From assembly GCA_903863885.1 (NCBI GenBank), contig CAIPEB010000507.1:1-64000 (forward strand): a stretch of DNA of 64,000 nucleotides, read 5' to 3'. The position numbers and the translations under genes are program-made. Positions within the stretch are counted from its first letter, which is position 1. Each line of letters begins with the position of its first letter. The DNA is from an uncultured Planctomycetaceae bacterium. GTDB lineage: Bacteria > Planctomycetota > Planctomycetia > Pirellulales > Pirellulaceae. The notes beneath the pieces were generated by a model. It made no database searches, had not been told where the DNA came from, and saw only the letters and a program-made list of their open reading frames with translations. This document shows positions 52,839 to 61,079 of the stretch, one piece after another.

Positions 52839-54836
52839 TCAACGACGGGCTTCAGGAGCTTTCGCGCACCCGGCACCGCTGACGTCGATCGCGTTGATGC
52901 CTATTGCGACGGCGGGACTGTCCGGCGCGAAGCTCACTTTGCCGTTGGCGTATTCAGTCAGCTTCGGATCGGCAAGCAGCCAGCCAGAACCGGATTCGAT
53001 GGATCGCGTATTTGTCTGCCGGTAGGAATCCAGAGACACACCGTCGATCTTCCCCGCTTGGCTCATGGCGACATTGTCCGCGGCGACTGCTATTGCTTCG
53101 GGACGCGTGATGCGAATGCTGCCGCCCGAGACGATCACGTTCCTCTCGAGCCGGTAGTCGGAGGAACGGGGAAATGTCAGCGCGGCATCGCCTTCGCAAA
53201 CGAAGATGTTGTTCCGCAGCGTGTTGTTCCGCGCCATGTGGTTATGCGACGGCCTCGCCACGCGCACGCTCAGGTTGTTCTCGACCAGGCAGTCTTCGGC
53301 CTGTTCGTCGAGATAATACGCGGAAGCGCCGTAACCGCCGGTGTCGACGATGTCGCGGATGTAATTGCCTCGCACCACGATCCGCTTGCAGAACGTGATG
53401 TAGATGCCCGCTCCGTCGTGCAGCACCTGCATGGCGTCGTAGATCAAGTTGTGTTCGATGCGATGATCTTCGCCTCCGCAGGATATTGCCGTGTACGGAG
53501 TGTCGTGGACCGTGTTGTGCTCGATGAGACACGTCTTGCCGGCGCTGCCTTCGCCCCAAACGGCGATCGCGCTGGGGTAGAGACGGCCGATATGGTGGAC
53601 GTGATTGTTGCGGACGGCGCACTGGCCGCCGAATTTCAATCCGCACGCGCCCGCATCGTGCACATGGCATCCTTCGATAACGCACGTTGTGAGGTTCGCA
53701 GCCTTGATGCCCTGGCCGGCAACGTTGTCGATCGTGAGGTCCGCCAGGCGGCACTCCTCCGCGCGGTACAATTCCACCGCGCCGGGGAAGTTCCCGGCCC
53801 CGAATCCACCTGCGACGAGCGGCGTGTTCGCAACGGAGAGCTTCAGGCCGCGGATCGTTACACCGCGCACCGGCTTGTCCTCCCGGCCGCGGATGCGGAG
53901 GATCGACTCGACGGTCGGTGCGACCGCTTTGATGGATGTCATGTCCTCGCCGGGCAGCGGCCAGTAGACAACCTTGCCGGCCGTGCGGTCCAGGTACCAC
54001 TGGCCTGCCCGGGTCAATCCCTCGCGGACGTTCCACACGGCGTACTTCTTGACGCCGAAGCCGCCGGGCGGATGGCCGCACGGATTGGAGAACTCGAGCA
54101 CGTGTTTCTCGGCATCGTTTCTCGCGAGCCCGACAACCGACTCGTCCCACATGTGGTAGACCGTGATTTCCGCGTTCTTCACATCCAGCCACGAGCCCAG
54201 ATCTTCGGGCCGGTATTTCATCGTGGTCAATTCTTCGCGAGTCGGCTTGCGCTTCCAGCCTCCGCCGGTGGTGCTCATCCAGGGCACTTCGAACTCGGTG
54301 AGGTGAGTGAAAGTTCCCTCTTGAGGCAGCCTCGCCCGAGGGCACATGCGATCGGCGACGGACAGCATCCTGAAGTCCCACGTGCCGTCCTTCGCCGCGG
54401 GCACGTCAGCGGACCACAGGTGATCGCCGTCCTGACGCCATCCGTTAATTCGCCGGCCGCCGTACAGAACCACGGTTGCTCCCTCGGCAGCCTCGATGGT
54501 CAAACCGGAATCTGCCGGCCCGATATCCACGGGACGCTCGATGTAATACTCTCCCGCCTGAAGTTCGATCCGTCGAGGTTGCCCTTCCGAGCCTCGTGAC
54601 AGTTCAACAGCCCTCTGCAGCGTCGCCAGGGGACCGTCTTCTTCTCCCTTGCCGACTGCAGGCGCGCGGCCTGACGAGGCGTCACTTCCTTGTGGCGAAA
54701 CGAACAGCACACTCTCGGCACAAACACACCGAAGCAAACCGAAAGTCAATAACATCATCCCGGACACCGAGCGGCGCGGGCCAATTGGATGGGACATCAG
54801 CCGGTCGAGCGTTGAGGTCGGCTTGCGGGCAAGCAT
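52839..54836 (-). CDS. Secreted right-handed beta-helix protein
   Basis: 665 residues from the ATG at 54836 (MLARKPTSTLDRLMSHP), with GGAG upstream; the open frame continues further 5'. A hydrophobic segment (SGMMLLTFGLLRCVCAES) is a signal peptide. The mature N-terminus reads VLFVSPQGSDASSG and GPLATLQRAVELSR, the usual opening of secreted beta-helix proteins. The long middle consists of helix turns with asparagine ladders (VRNNHVHHIGRLYPS, IEHNTVHDTPYTAISCGG, VRGNYIRDIVDTGGYG, VENNLSVRVARPSHN). Such folds are found in polysaccharide lyases and hydrolases; I cannot assign a substrate. Confidence 0.88.
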   Translation of the reverse strand: MLARKPTSTLDRLMSHPIGPRRSVSGMMLLTFGLLRCVCAESVLFVSPQGSDASSGRAPAVGKGEEDGPLATLQRAVELSRGSEGQPRRIELQAGEYYIERPVDIGPADSGLTIEAAEGATVVLYGGRRINGWRQDGDHLWSADVPAAKDGTWDFRMLSVADRMCPRARLPQEGTFTHLTEFEVPWMSTTGGGWKRKPTREELTTMKYRPEDLGSWLDVKNAEITVYHMWDESVVGLARNDAEKHVLEFSNPCGHPPGGFGVKKYAVWNVREGLTRAGQWYLDRTAGKVVYWPLPGEDMTSIKAVAPTVESILRIRGREDKPVRGVTIRGLKLSVANTPLVAGGFGAGNFPGAVELYRAEECRLADLTIDNVAGQGIKAANLTTCVIEGCHVHDAGACGLKFGGQCAVRNNHVHHIGRLYPSAIAVWGEGSAGKTCLIEHNTVHDTPYTAISCGGEDHRIEHNLIYDAMQVLHDGAGIYITFCKRIVVRGNYIRDIVDTGGYGASAYYLDEQAEDCLVENNLSVRVARPSHNHMARNNTLRNNIFVCEGDAALTFPRSSDYRLERNVIVSGGSIRITRPEAIAVAADNVAMSQAGKIDGVSLDSYRQTNTRSIESGSGWLLADPKLTEYANGKVSFAPDSPAVAIGINAIDVSGAGCAKAPEARR

Positions 54837-55086
54837 GTTCCGTCTCCGTTCTGATTCGCCGATCGGATACGTCGATTCGTGGACTGCGGAAGCGACGCGA
54901 GTCTTCGTCATCATATCAGATGCGGGCAAACCGCTGACTTCGAGCGGCATGCTCTGAGCAATCAGACGCTCAAAAACAATCCGCTGCCTCGACAATTTCC
55001 AAATGCCGAGTAAACGCGGATAATTGAGGTTGAGCGATTGCTCAACAGGGTTTCCAGCGACCGGGTCTCCGGCAAGATGGTGTTCC

Positions 55087-55170
55087 ATGACAAGACAGAG
55101 ATCCGCTCAGTGCGGCTTCTGGAATCGCCGCCAGTTCCTCACAATCGCGGGAGCGTGTTCGACTCTTGAC
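55087..55170 (+). pseudogene. Possible remnant of a Tat-signal gene
   Basis: Within the 362-base gap between the diverging beta-helix and receiver genes, the frame from 55087 reads MTRQRSAQCGFWNRRQFLT then IAGAC, i.e. a Tat-like twin-Arg signal start (NRRQFLTIAGA) of the kind found at the N-terminus of planctomycete DUF1501-type and sulfatase-type secreted proteins. The frame ends at 55221, inside the start of the receiver gene, and no body of such a protein follows. It may be a remnant or a chance match. The rest of the gap (54837-55086) shows nothing recognisable. Confidence 0.35.
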
Positions 55171-55198
55171 TATCGTTCCAACATAAGGCGCATCGGCA

Positions 55199-56116
55199 AT
55201 GTCGTACGTACTGGTAGTTGACGACTCATTGATGGATCGCCAGTTTGCAGGTCGGCTTCTGGAATCCGAGCCTCGGTATCACGTTGAATACGCATCGGAC
55301 GGCCTGGAAGCACTTGAGCTGGTCGAGTCCAAGCTCCCGCTGGCGCTCGTGACGGACATGCAGATGCCGGGAATGGATGGCCTCGAACTGATCACGACGA
55401 TGCACCGCCGGTTTCCAACGGTGCCGATTATCATGATGACGGCGGTCGGGAGCGAGGACATCGCATTTCAGGCACTGGCTTCCGGCGCTGCAGATTACGT
55501 TCCCAAGTCGCATCTCGTCGCTGGGTTGCGCAAGGCCGTCGACGGAGTCCTGGCGATTACCGCGGGAGATCGGGCACACCAGCGATTGTCGAAATACCTG
55601 CGGTTTCAAGAGCTGCATTATGACCTGGACTGCGACATGCTTCTGATTCCGCCGCTGGTGGATGAACTTGAGCAAACAGCAGCGGAATTCGGGCTGGTTG
55701 ACGCCAGCGATCGCGTCCAGTTGGCCAAGGCGCTTGTCGAATCGTTGCGCAACGCCGCCTGCCACGGTGATCGTGAACGAGTTCCGGGTCCCGCGCAACC
55801 TGCCGGCGACTCAACCGCGCACCGCAAAGGACAAATTCACGTGCACGCGGTGTTTTACCCGGATGAAGCGCGCTTCACGATTCGCGATGAAGGGCCGGGC
55901 TTCGATATCAATCGCGTCCCCGATGTGGCTGCCGACCCGTCGCAGCTTCTTGACGGAGGCGGCCACGGACTGGTACTGATCCGGATGTTCATGGACGAAG
56001 TGTTCTTCAATTCGGCCGGCAACGAGATCACGATGATCAAGCGGCGCAGAGATCCCGGAGAGGCGGATGCCGACAAGATGGATCCCGGCAGAATTCATGG
56101 CGACACGACTTCGTGA
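55199..56116 (+). CDS. Response regulator with HATPase (anti-sigma-like) output domain
   Basis: 305 residues from ATG 55199. A receiver domain (residues 1-120) has the acidic pocket VVDDS, phosphoacceptor Asp53 in LVTDMQMPGMDG and Lys in VPKSHL. The C-terminal part is a HATPase of the RsbW/SpoIIAB style with ESLRNAACHGD (N box) and IRDEGPGFDI (G1 box), then GGHGLVLIRMFMDEV. Receiver-HATPase proteins act in partner-switching or stress regulation where the HATPase phosphorylates or sequesters a partner. No partner kinase is adjacent; the SpoIIE-type phosphatase is about 16 kb away. Confidence 0.88.
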   Translation: MSYVLVVDDSLMDRQFAGRLLESEPRYHVEYASDGLEALELVESKLPLALVTDMQMPGMDGLELITTMHRRFPTVPIIMMTAVGSEDIAFQALASGAADYVPKSHLVAGLRKAVDGVLAITAGDRAHQRLSKYLRFQELHYDLDCDMLLIPPLVDELEQTAAEFGLVDASDRVQLAKALVESLRNAACHGDRERVPGPAQPAGDSTAHRKGQIHVHAVFYPDEARFTIRDEGPGFDINRVPDVAADPSQLLDGGGHGLVLIRMFMDEVFFNSAGNEITMIKRRRDPGEADADKMDPGRIHGDTTS

Positions 56117-56171
56117 AGTGTCGGCCCGCGGCGCGCTGAACAGGCAACCTCGAGCGAAAGGAGCATGCAAC

Positions 56172-58082
56172 GTGGCGTGTGTGCTTGGGAGATGGCAGCG
56201 TCTTCTGTTGCTGGGCCTCTTGCTGGCGGCCTCAGCCCGCATTGCGAATGGAGAGCCGCCGACGTTGCTGCAGTTTCTGAAGGAGCGGCAGGTCCACAGC
56301 GGCGTGCAGGCGCCCCGCGAAGTGCTCGCCTTTTATTACACGTGGTACGGACGCCCGGAACGGCAGGGAGGCTGGGTTCATTGGGGCGGCGAGAATGTCG
56401 CCATGCACGATATACCCGAGTCGACTCATTATCCCGCTCAGGGCGCGTATGACTCTCACGATCCGGCTGTTATCGACGGACACATCGATCTGGCCAAGTC
56501 GCATGGGATCACCGGGTTCATTGCTACGTGGTGGGGGCAGGGAGTCTACCACGACAGGGCCTTTGCCACGCTGCTCGAACACGCCGGAAGGAAAGGTTTC
56601 AAGGTCACCGTCTATTGGGAAACGGCGCCGGGCGAAGGAGCGAAACAAGTTGACAAAGCCGTCGACGACCTTTGCTATCTGCTGAAGCGATATGGCGCAG
56701 CGGATGCGTTCCTGAAAGTGGACGGCAAGCCCGTGATATTCGTCTACGGCCGCGTGATGAATGAAGTGCCGCTGACCTCATGGCCTGCGATCATCCAACG
56801 GACTCGCCAGCAATCCGGCCGCGACTTTCTCCTGATCGCGGATGGTTATAGCGATGCCAACGCGCAGTTGTTTGACGGCATTCACACCTACAATATCTGC
56901 GGCTGGGTCCAGGGCAGGACCGCCGATGAACTGCGACGCACCGCTGCCACTTCCTTTTCGGACGCTGTCCACTTGGCTCGTTCCCGCGGACGCCTCAGCT
57001 GCCTGACGATTATTCCGGGATACGACGATACCAAAATCCGCAAGCCGGGCCTGAAAGCGGAGCGGCTCAATGGGGAGGCTTATCGTGTGCTCTGGGAGGA
57101 GGCGATCAAGGCCAATCCGGATTGGGTGCTGATCACATCGTGGAACGAATGGCACGAAGGGTCGGAGATCGAACCAAGTTGGGAAGACGGCGACAGGTAC
57201 GTCAAGTTGACCAGCGACTATGCCAGGCGATTCCTCGAAACGGCTCCGGCCCCGGCGTCCGCCGCCGACAAGTCGCTTGGTCTCAGCGAGGCGCAGGCCA
57301 AAGCAATGCAGGACCTGTACCGCGGCAAGACAATTGGCATTCTGCCTGACTACGGCAGTTCAGCCGTTTTCTGGTTGCTGACCGCCGGGATCCAACTCAA
57401 GGAACTGAGCTGGACGCAAACACTTGATCCGGAGGTACTGAATCCGAAGCGACTGCCCATGCTGCTCTATGCGGGTGGCGAACACTACGTGCGAACGCTC
57501 CGCGAGGAGGGTGATGTCGAGGCTGCCTTGCATCGATACCTCAGCGACGGTGGCCTGCTGATCGCATGCAGCCATCAGCCATATCCGTTCTGTTACGACC
57601 AGACAGGACGGGGCAACATTGCCGCGGGGCGATTGGGCTTTCCGATTTTCGGCAGCGGACCGGCGCTGAAGGGAGCGAACGCGGACCTGTCGCACGCTCG
57701 GTCGTGGGAATCGCCGCCATCCGGCACAGCGCTGACATTCCATGTGAACAACGAGCGACTGCCTGGTTTACCGGCACAAGTCCCGTTTCCGACGGACGGA
57801 GATCGACGCTGGCGGCCATCCATCGAATCGCTGGTTGGCTCCGATGACGTCTACGTTCCGCTGGTCCGCCTGAAGGACGCCCAGGGTAATTGCTACGGCG
57901 ATGGGATTGCGTATATCGAACATCGCAACACATCGCCTCAGGGCGGCCGTAACCTGTATGTCTGGATGCGCATGCCGGATCTGCTGGGATCAAACGACGC
58001 GTTCTTCTCTGTCTTCTCCTTCGCGGCAGCGGTCACGGCAAAGAACGAATCGTCAAGTTCCCCGCGGGATCGCTCACGGTGA
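56172..58082 (+). CDS. Secreted GH99-like (endo-mannanase-type fold) protein
   Basis: About 636 residues from GTG 56172, behind AAAGGAG; a longer in-frame start at 56067 overlaps the receiver gene. A hydrophobic signal segment (RLLLLGLLLAASARIANG) is followed by the glycosidase-like domain (VLAFYYTWYGRPERQGG, HGITGFIATWWGQGVYHDRAFATLLEHA, LITSWNEWHEGSEIEPSWEDG), typical of GH99-like WbsX-type and DUF4832-like enzymes. The second half (DLYRGKTIGILPDYG and onward) has no enzyme I recognise. The family hydrolyses mannan-type bonds; substrate not proven. The C-terminal end may be frameshifted (see findings). Confidence 0.8.
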   Translation: MACVLGRWQRLLLLGLLLAASARIANGEPPTLLQFLKERQVHSGVQAPREVLAFYYTWYGRPERQGGWVHWGGENVAMHDIPESTHYPAQGAYDSHDPAVIDGHIDLAKSHGITGFIATWWGQGVYHDRAFATLLEHAGRKGFKVTVYWETAPGEGAKQVDKAVDDLCYLLKRYGAADAFLKVDGKPVIFVYGRVMNEVPLTSWPAIIQRTRQQSGRDFLLIADGYSDANAQLFDGIHTYNICGWVQGRTADELRRTAATSFSDAVHLARSRGRLSCLTIIPGYDDTKIRKPGLKAERLNGEAYRVLWEEAIKANPDWVLITSWNEWHEGSEIEPSWEDGDRYVKLTSDYARRFLETAPAPASAADKSLGLSEAQAKAMQDLYRGKTIGILPDYGSSAVFWLLTAGIQLKELSWTQTLDPEVLNPKRLPMLLYAGGEHYVRTLREEGDVEAALHRYLSDGGLLIACSHQPYPFCYDQTGRGNIAAGRLGFPIFGSGPALKGANADLSHARSWESPPSGTALTFHVNNERLPGLPAQVPFPTDGDRRWRPSIESLVGSDDVYVPLVRLKDAQGNCYGDGIAYIEHRNTSPQGGRNLYVWMRMPDLLGSNDAFFSVFSFAAAVTAKNESSSSPRDRSR

Positions 58083-58106
58083 CGGCGCGGGAGGCAGAGT
58101 AAAGGT

Positions 58107-58544
58107 GTGTTCGAACTGCGGGTCGAACTGCCAATGGTTCCCTCGCTGCTTGCAAACGGGACGTTTTACTGGTTGAACAGGTACTCTCCGTCAGACCCCT
58201 GCTGGGAGAAACTCATTCCGGGCCTGACGGGAATGCAAGTGAATCATGGCGTGCTGTTTCGCTCGTACTCGCATCTGGTTCGAGGGGACGGAATTGTCTC
58301 CGAGCGGAATGAAGCGCCGATGGTGATTCGGGACGAACCGCTTCCGATGGCTCGAGTACGACTGGTGGCGCCGCCCGAATGGAATCAGCCGCTGGCCCAT
58401 GTGCTTCCGGTTGATACACGCCAACCCTCGGTGCGTATCATTCGCGGCAAACGTCAGACAATCGCGATTCCCGATCCCGGCAGCAGTCCCCCGACCGTGA
58501 CTCTCGAACCGGACGAGATTATCGAGTTGATTCACGCCAAGTGA
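58107..58544 (+). CDS. Small hypothetical protein
   Basis: 145 residues from GTG 58107 preceded by GGAGGCAGAGTAAAG. It has no signal peptide or membrane segment. The C-terminal part is Pro-rich with a beta pattern (PSVRIIRGKRQTIAIPD, VTLEPDEIIELIHAK) and the N-terminal part is aromatic-rich (GTFYWLNRYSPSDPCWEKLIPG). I do not recognise the family. It begins 25 bases after the GH99-like stop, in the same frame, and probably belongs to that transcript. Confidence 0.55.
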   Translation: MFELRVELPMVPSLLANGTFYWLNRYSPSDPCWEKLIPGLTGMQVNHGVLFRSYSHLVRGDGIVSERNEAPMVIRDEPLPMARVRLVAPPEWNQPLAHVLPVDTRQPSVRIIRGKRQTIAIPDPGSSPPTVTLEPDEIIELIHAK

Positions 58545-58614
58545 GCAATGAGTGCGTGCCGAGTCGCGCGAGCGCTTTTCATCCGTGTCGATTCGTGCGC
58601 ACGCGTGGCCTCTT

Positions 58615-59061
58615 TCATGCCCCTGACGGCTGCGGCGCGGGAACCCACGTTCGTCGCACGTGCTCGAACACCCGCTCCCAGCGGCTGCGCTGCTGCTCGT
58701 CCAGCACCTGGCCGACTTCACGCTCGAGTTGGCTCAATTCCACGTCGAATTCGGGCTGGAATTTCTGCCAGATATGCTGCAGGCTCTGCTGCCGCTTGCG
58801 GAATATCGACTCGACTTGCAGCGCCTGATCGGCACTCAGCCCCAACGGTCTGCGCAGTCGGGCCGTGACACGAGCCGGGATGGTCTCCGGACTATGGATG
58901 CTCAGGAGCGTCTGCTGGCGCACAAACATCAGCGTGCCGCCGATGCCGACAAGACACCCGGAAAAGAAGATCACGGCCGTCAGGAACCAGCGCAGCCAGG
59001 TGCGCCGTCGCGCTGATGAAGGGATTGCCGGTTGCGGTTGATTGCTGAGCGTGTTGTTCAT
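58615..59061 (-). CDS. Membrane-anchored CpxP/Spy-like protein
   Basis: 148 residues from ATG 59061. A transmembrane helix (LTAVIFFSGCLVGIGGTLMFV) precedes a helical periplasmic domain with the LGLSADQALQVESIFRKRQQSLQHIW segment, typical of the Spy/CpxP/CnrX-type metal or stress sensors, and a C-terminal QVLDEQQRSRWERVFEHVR that recalls the LTpeQ motif. Its ATG overlaps the TGA of the upstream gene, so it is translated from the sigma-factor operon. It may sense envelope stress and relay it to the sigma factor. Confidence 0.75.
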   Translation of the reverse strand: MNNTLSNQPQPAIPSSARRRTWLRWFLTAVIFFSGCLVGIGGTLMFVRQQTLLSIHSPETIPARVTARLRRPLGLSADQALQVESIFRKRQQSLQHIWQKFQPEFDVELSQLEREVGQVLDEQQRSRWERVFEHVRRTWVPAPQPSGA

Positions 59062-59324
59062 TGGATTGTCGGCACGAAGCCGCGAATTAGTTCAACGAGC
59101 GGGTCCACGGTAAGCGCTCCCTGGTAGCCGGCCAGCGTCATTACAGCGGCCGCTGCCGCTACGGAGATGAGCGAAGCCACCCACATGCCCCAGTCGCTGG
59201 ATTGTGTTGCGCCGCCGGACATCAGGCTGGCCAGGACGCGATCCGTCACATCGACTGCGGGCGGCCGCTCGTGGCGGGCTGCCTCGACCAGCTTCGCAAA
59301 GTTCATCCGCTGATCGCCGTTCAT
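59058..59324 (-). CDS. Single-pass membrane protein in sigma operon (putative anti-sigma factor)
   Basis: 88 residues from ATG 59324, overlapping the sigma-factor TGA by ATGA; a longer in-frame start at 59348 is possible. The N-terminal 45 residues are soluble (KLVEAARHERPPAVDVTDRVL), followed by one transmembrane helix (WVASLISVAAAAAVMTLAGY). Size and position between sigma factor and a periplasmic sensor fit an anti-sigma factor, but the zinc-type His-Cys motif of classical ZAS anti-sigmas is absent, so the role is inferred from context. Confidence 0.65.
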   Translation of the reverse strand: MNGDQRMNFAKLVEAARHERPPAVDVTDRVLASLMSGGATQSSDWGMWVASLISVAAAAAVMTLAGYQGALTVDPLVELIRGFVPTIQ

Positions 59325-60061
59325 AACTCGATCCCCATCTCGATACACAGCGACTCAAGCCGCTGGCGCGCTCTGTGCAATTGAACCTTGACCATCGAAC
59401 GGCTCCATCCCGTCCATTGCGCTATCTCTGCGATCGAGCATCCTTCCAGGTACGACAGTGTAATCACTAATCGATCCCTCGGAGCCAGGCGGCTGAGCAG
59501 CATATGAACGAGTTCCGCGGCCTCGCGGGAAGCGTGCGCCGGGTCGTCACGGTGCGCGGCCGGCGGATCCGAGGCCTCCAGCGTGCGCGCCGGGGCGTTT
59601 CGTTTCCGTTTCCAGAGTCGATATCCGACTCGAGTGGCAATTCGTTTCAGCCAATGAAGCAGCGGAGCATCGCCCCGATAGCTGTTCAGGCTGAAATAGG
59701 CTTCCACGAATACGTCGTGGACCAGTTCTTCCCACTGCGTCCGATCCCTTGTGAAACGCCACATGTAGGCCGCTACGGGCTGCTGATAACGGGCGATCAG
59801 GCGAGCGTACGCATCGCCGTCTCCGCCGCGAGACGCTTGGATGTCGGTCCAGTCCATGGCAATCGCTGCCGAGTTTGATTCCTGACATGCATCACCCGCG
59901 GCGGCCGCCAGCAACCACCGCTCGAGCTGGCGTCGGAAGGATGCAGTGCGATGGTCGAGGCAGAAGGTACCGGTCTGCGCGCGCGGACAGGCCGGGAGCA
60001 ACTGCGACAACCGCAGTTCGTTCCCGGCCCATTTCCGAAGTAACAGCGAGTCGGCGGTCAT
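59321..60061 (-). CDS. ECF-type sigma-70 family sigma factor
   Basis: Regions 2 and 4 are clear: YARLIARYQQPVAAYMWRF with EELVHDVFVEAYFSL (region 2), and RDRLVITLSYLEGCSIAEIAQWTGW followed by SMVKVQLHRARQRLE (region 4). The conventional start is MDWTDIQAS at 59857, giving about 178 residues; the frame stays open to an ATG at 60061 that overlaps the TGA of the Spy-like gene by ATGA, which supports the longer form (246 residues). I list the longer form; the first 68 residues are uncertain. It is the regulator of a four-gene coupled operon. Confidence 0.85.
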   Translation of the reverse strand: MTADSLLLRKWAGNELRLSQLLPACPRAQTGTFCLDHRTASFRRQLERWLLAAAAGDACQESNSAAIAMDWTDIQASRGGDGDAYARLIARYQQPVAAYMWRFTRDRTQWEELVHDVFVEAYFSLNSYRGDAPLLHWLKRIATRVGYRLWKRKRNAPARTLEASDPPAAHRDDPAHASREAAELVHMLLSRLAPRDRLVITLSYLEGCSIAEIAQWTGWSRSMVKVQLHRARQRLESLCIEMGIEL

Positions 60062-60558
60062 TGCTCTTTGCCGGCTTGTTCGAGGAAGTCATCTACCGAG
60101 TGATCACTGTCGGCGAAGAACTTCTTGATCATCTGCCGCTGTTCTTCGCTCATGATCGGCGCCAGTTCGTTCCGCAGCTTGCCCGCCTTGACGGACGCAT
60201 CGGCGATCGCCTGGCTGAACTCGCCCGCCGCCGCGCGGATCGCAGCTTCGTCTTTTCCGCCCAGGACCGCGTCGCGCAAGGCCACTCGCTTTGCTCGCAC
60301 GGATTTTACCGTGGACACAATCTCGCCGCGATGCGAACCGACCACTTTGCGAATCTCGGCACGCTGCTCGTCGGTGACATTCAGATCGGATCGCAACACA
60401 AGCAGGCGGCCGAACTGGCCCGAGACCAGTAGCTGAACTTTCGGATGAGCTGCCAGCCAATGGCCCAGTCCGCCCTTCACCGCATCTGTCGGCGCAGCAG
60501 CCCCCGCTGCGGCCAGTCCTGTCGCGATGACGCCCACCATCACTGCGCTGCGTAACAT
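60058..60558 (-). CDS. Spy/CpxP-family periplasmic protein
   Basis: 166 residues from ATG 60558 with a strong GAGGAGAAG site. A signal peptide (LRSAVMVGVIATGLAAAGAA) is followed by a helical domain with LNVTDEQRAEIRKVVGSHRGEI and the second motif IMSEEQRQMIKKFFADSD, the paired L(T)xEQ-type motif of Spy/CpxP proteins. These are ATP-independent envelope chaperones or stress sensors. It is first in the operon that continues with the sigma factor. Confidence 0.85.
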   Translation of the reverse strand: MLRSAVMVGVIATGLAAAGAAAPTDAVKGGLGHWLAAHPKVQLLVSGQFGRLLVLRSDLNVTDEQRAEIRKVVGSHRGEIVSTVKSVRAKRVALRDAVLGGKDEAAIRAAAGEFSQAIADASVKAGKLRNELAPIMSEEQRQMIKKFFADSDHSVDDFLEQAGKEQ

Positions 60559-61079
60559 GTTTCTTCTCCTCTGTCGAAAGTGTTGTTGTTTGACCACCCG
60601 TCGCTCGGCCGCAGCATCGGAGGTTTCATTGGTCATAGTGGGCAGCGCCTGGCCCTGGGTTACAGCCATTGAACTGATTTTCGCAGGAGAGGTTTCGTGC
60701 TTCTGACTGAAGTCGTTTCAGCTCCTGAAGATCCGACTATTCAATAAATGCGTCGGAATTCTCGAAAACGGCCGGAAACCGGTTGTGCGCCTTCAGGTCG
60801 CTTGTATCACGCAGGTCCGTATTTGGGTGGCACGGGAGGCTTGTCGCACGGGAGGCTTGTCCGTCCGTGTGAGTTGTCAGTTCGTATTGAGTTGCGCGAT
60901 CGTTCGGCCGTCCCTGCCCATCCGTGGCCTCTTCCATCCGGCGATCGAATAGACCTCGGGGAAGAATACGCGATCCGTTGCTCGCACACCGTGCGATGAA
61001 CGGCTAAGTTGGTTTCTTCGCTTGGTGTTATCTTCGGTTTCAGAGCAGCGCGTTGTAACTTCGGAGAGGAATCCAGGCC
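60559..61079. other. Intergenic region upstream of Spy-sigma operon and DUF1559 gene
   Basis: 521 bases between diverging genes; it should contain the promoters of the Spy-sigma operon and of the DUF1559 gene. The only clear structure is a perfect tandem 16-base repeat at 60830-60861. I find no tRNA, small gene or consensus promoter. The region is low in obvious coding signal on both strands. Confidence 0.5.
60830..60861. repeat. Perfect 16-base tandem duplication
   Basis: GCACGGGAGGCTTGTC occurs twice, back to back, at 60830-60845 and 60846-60861, in the intergenic region between the Spy-like gene and the DUF1559 gene. Only two copies exist, with no further partial copies next to them. Confidence 0.9.

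Noticed and set aside
52824-54599. 591-residue plus-strand frame opposite the beta-helix gene
   Set aside because: The minus-strand beta-helix protein has a signal peptide and asparagine ladders; the plus-strand product has no such evidence and is an antisense shadow.
58107-58544. In-frame continuation of the GH99-like gene through a stop codon
   Set aside because: It is in the same frame but separated by a TGA at 58080-58082, and it has its own ribosome site and start; I treat it as a separate gene, with a frameshift noted only at the preceding C-terminus.
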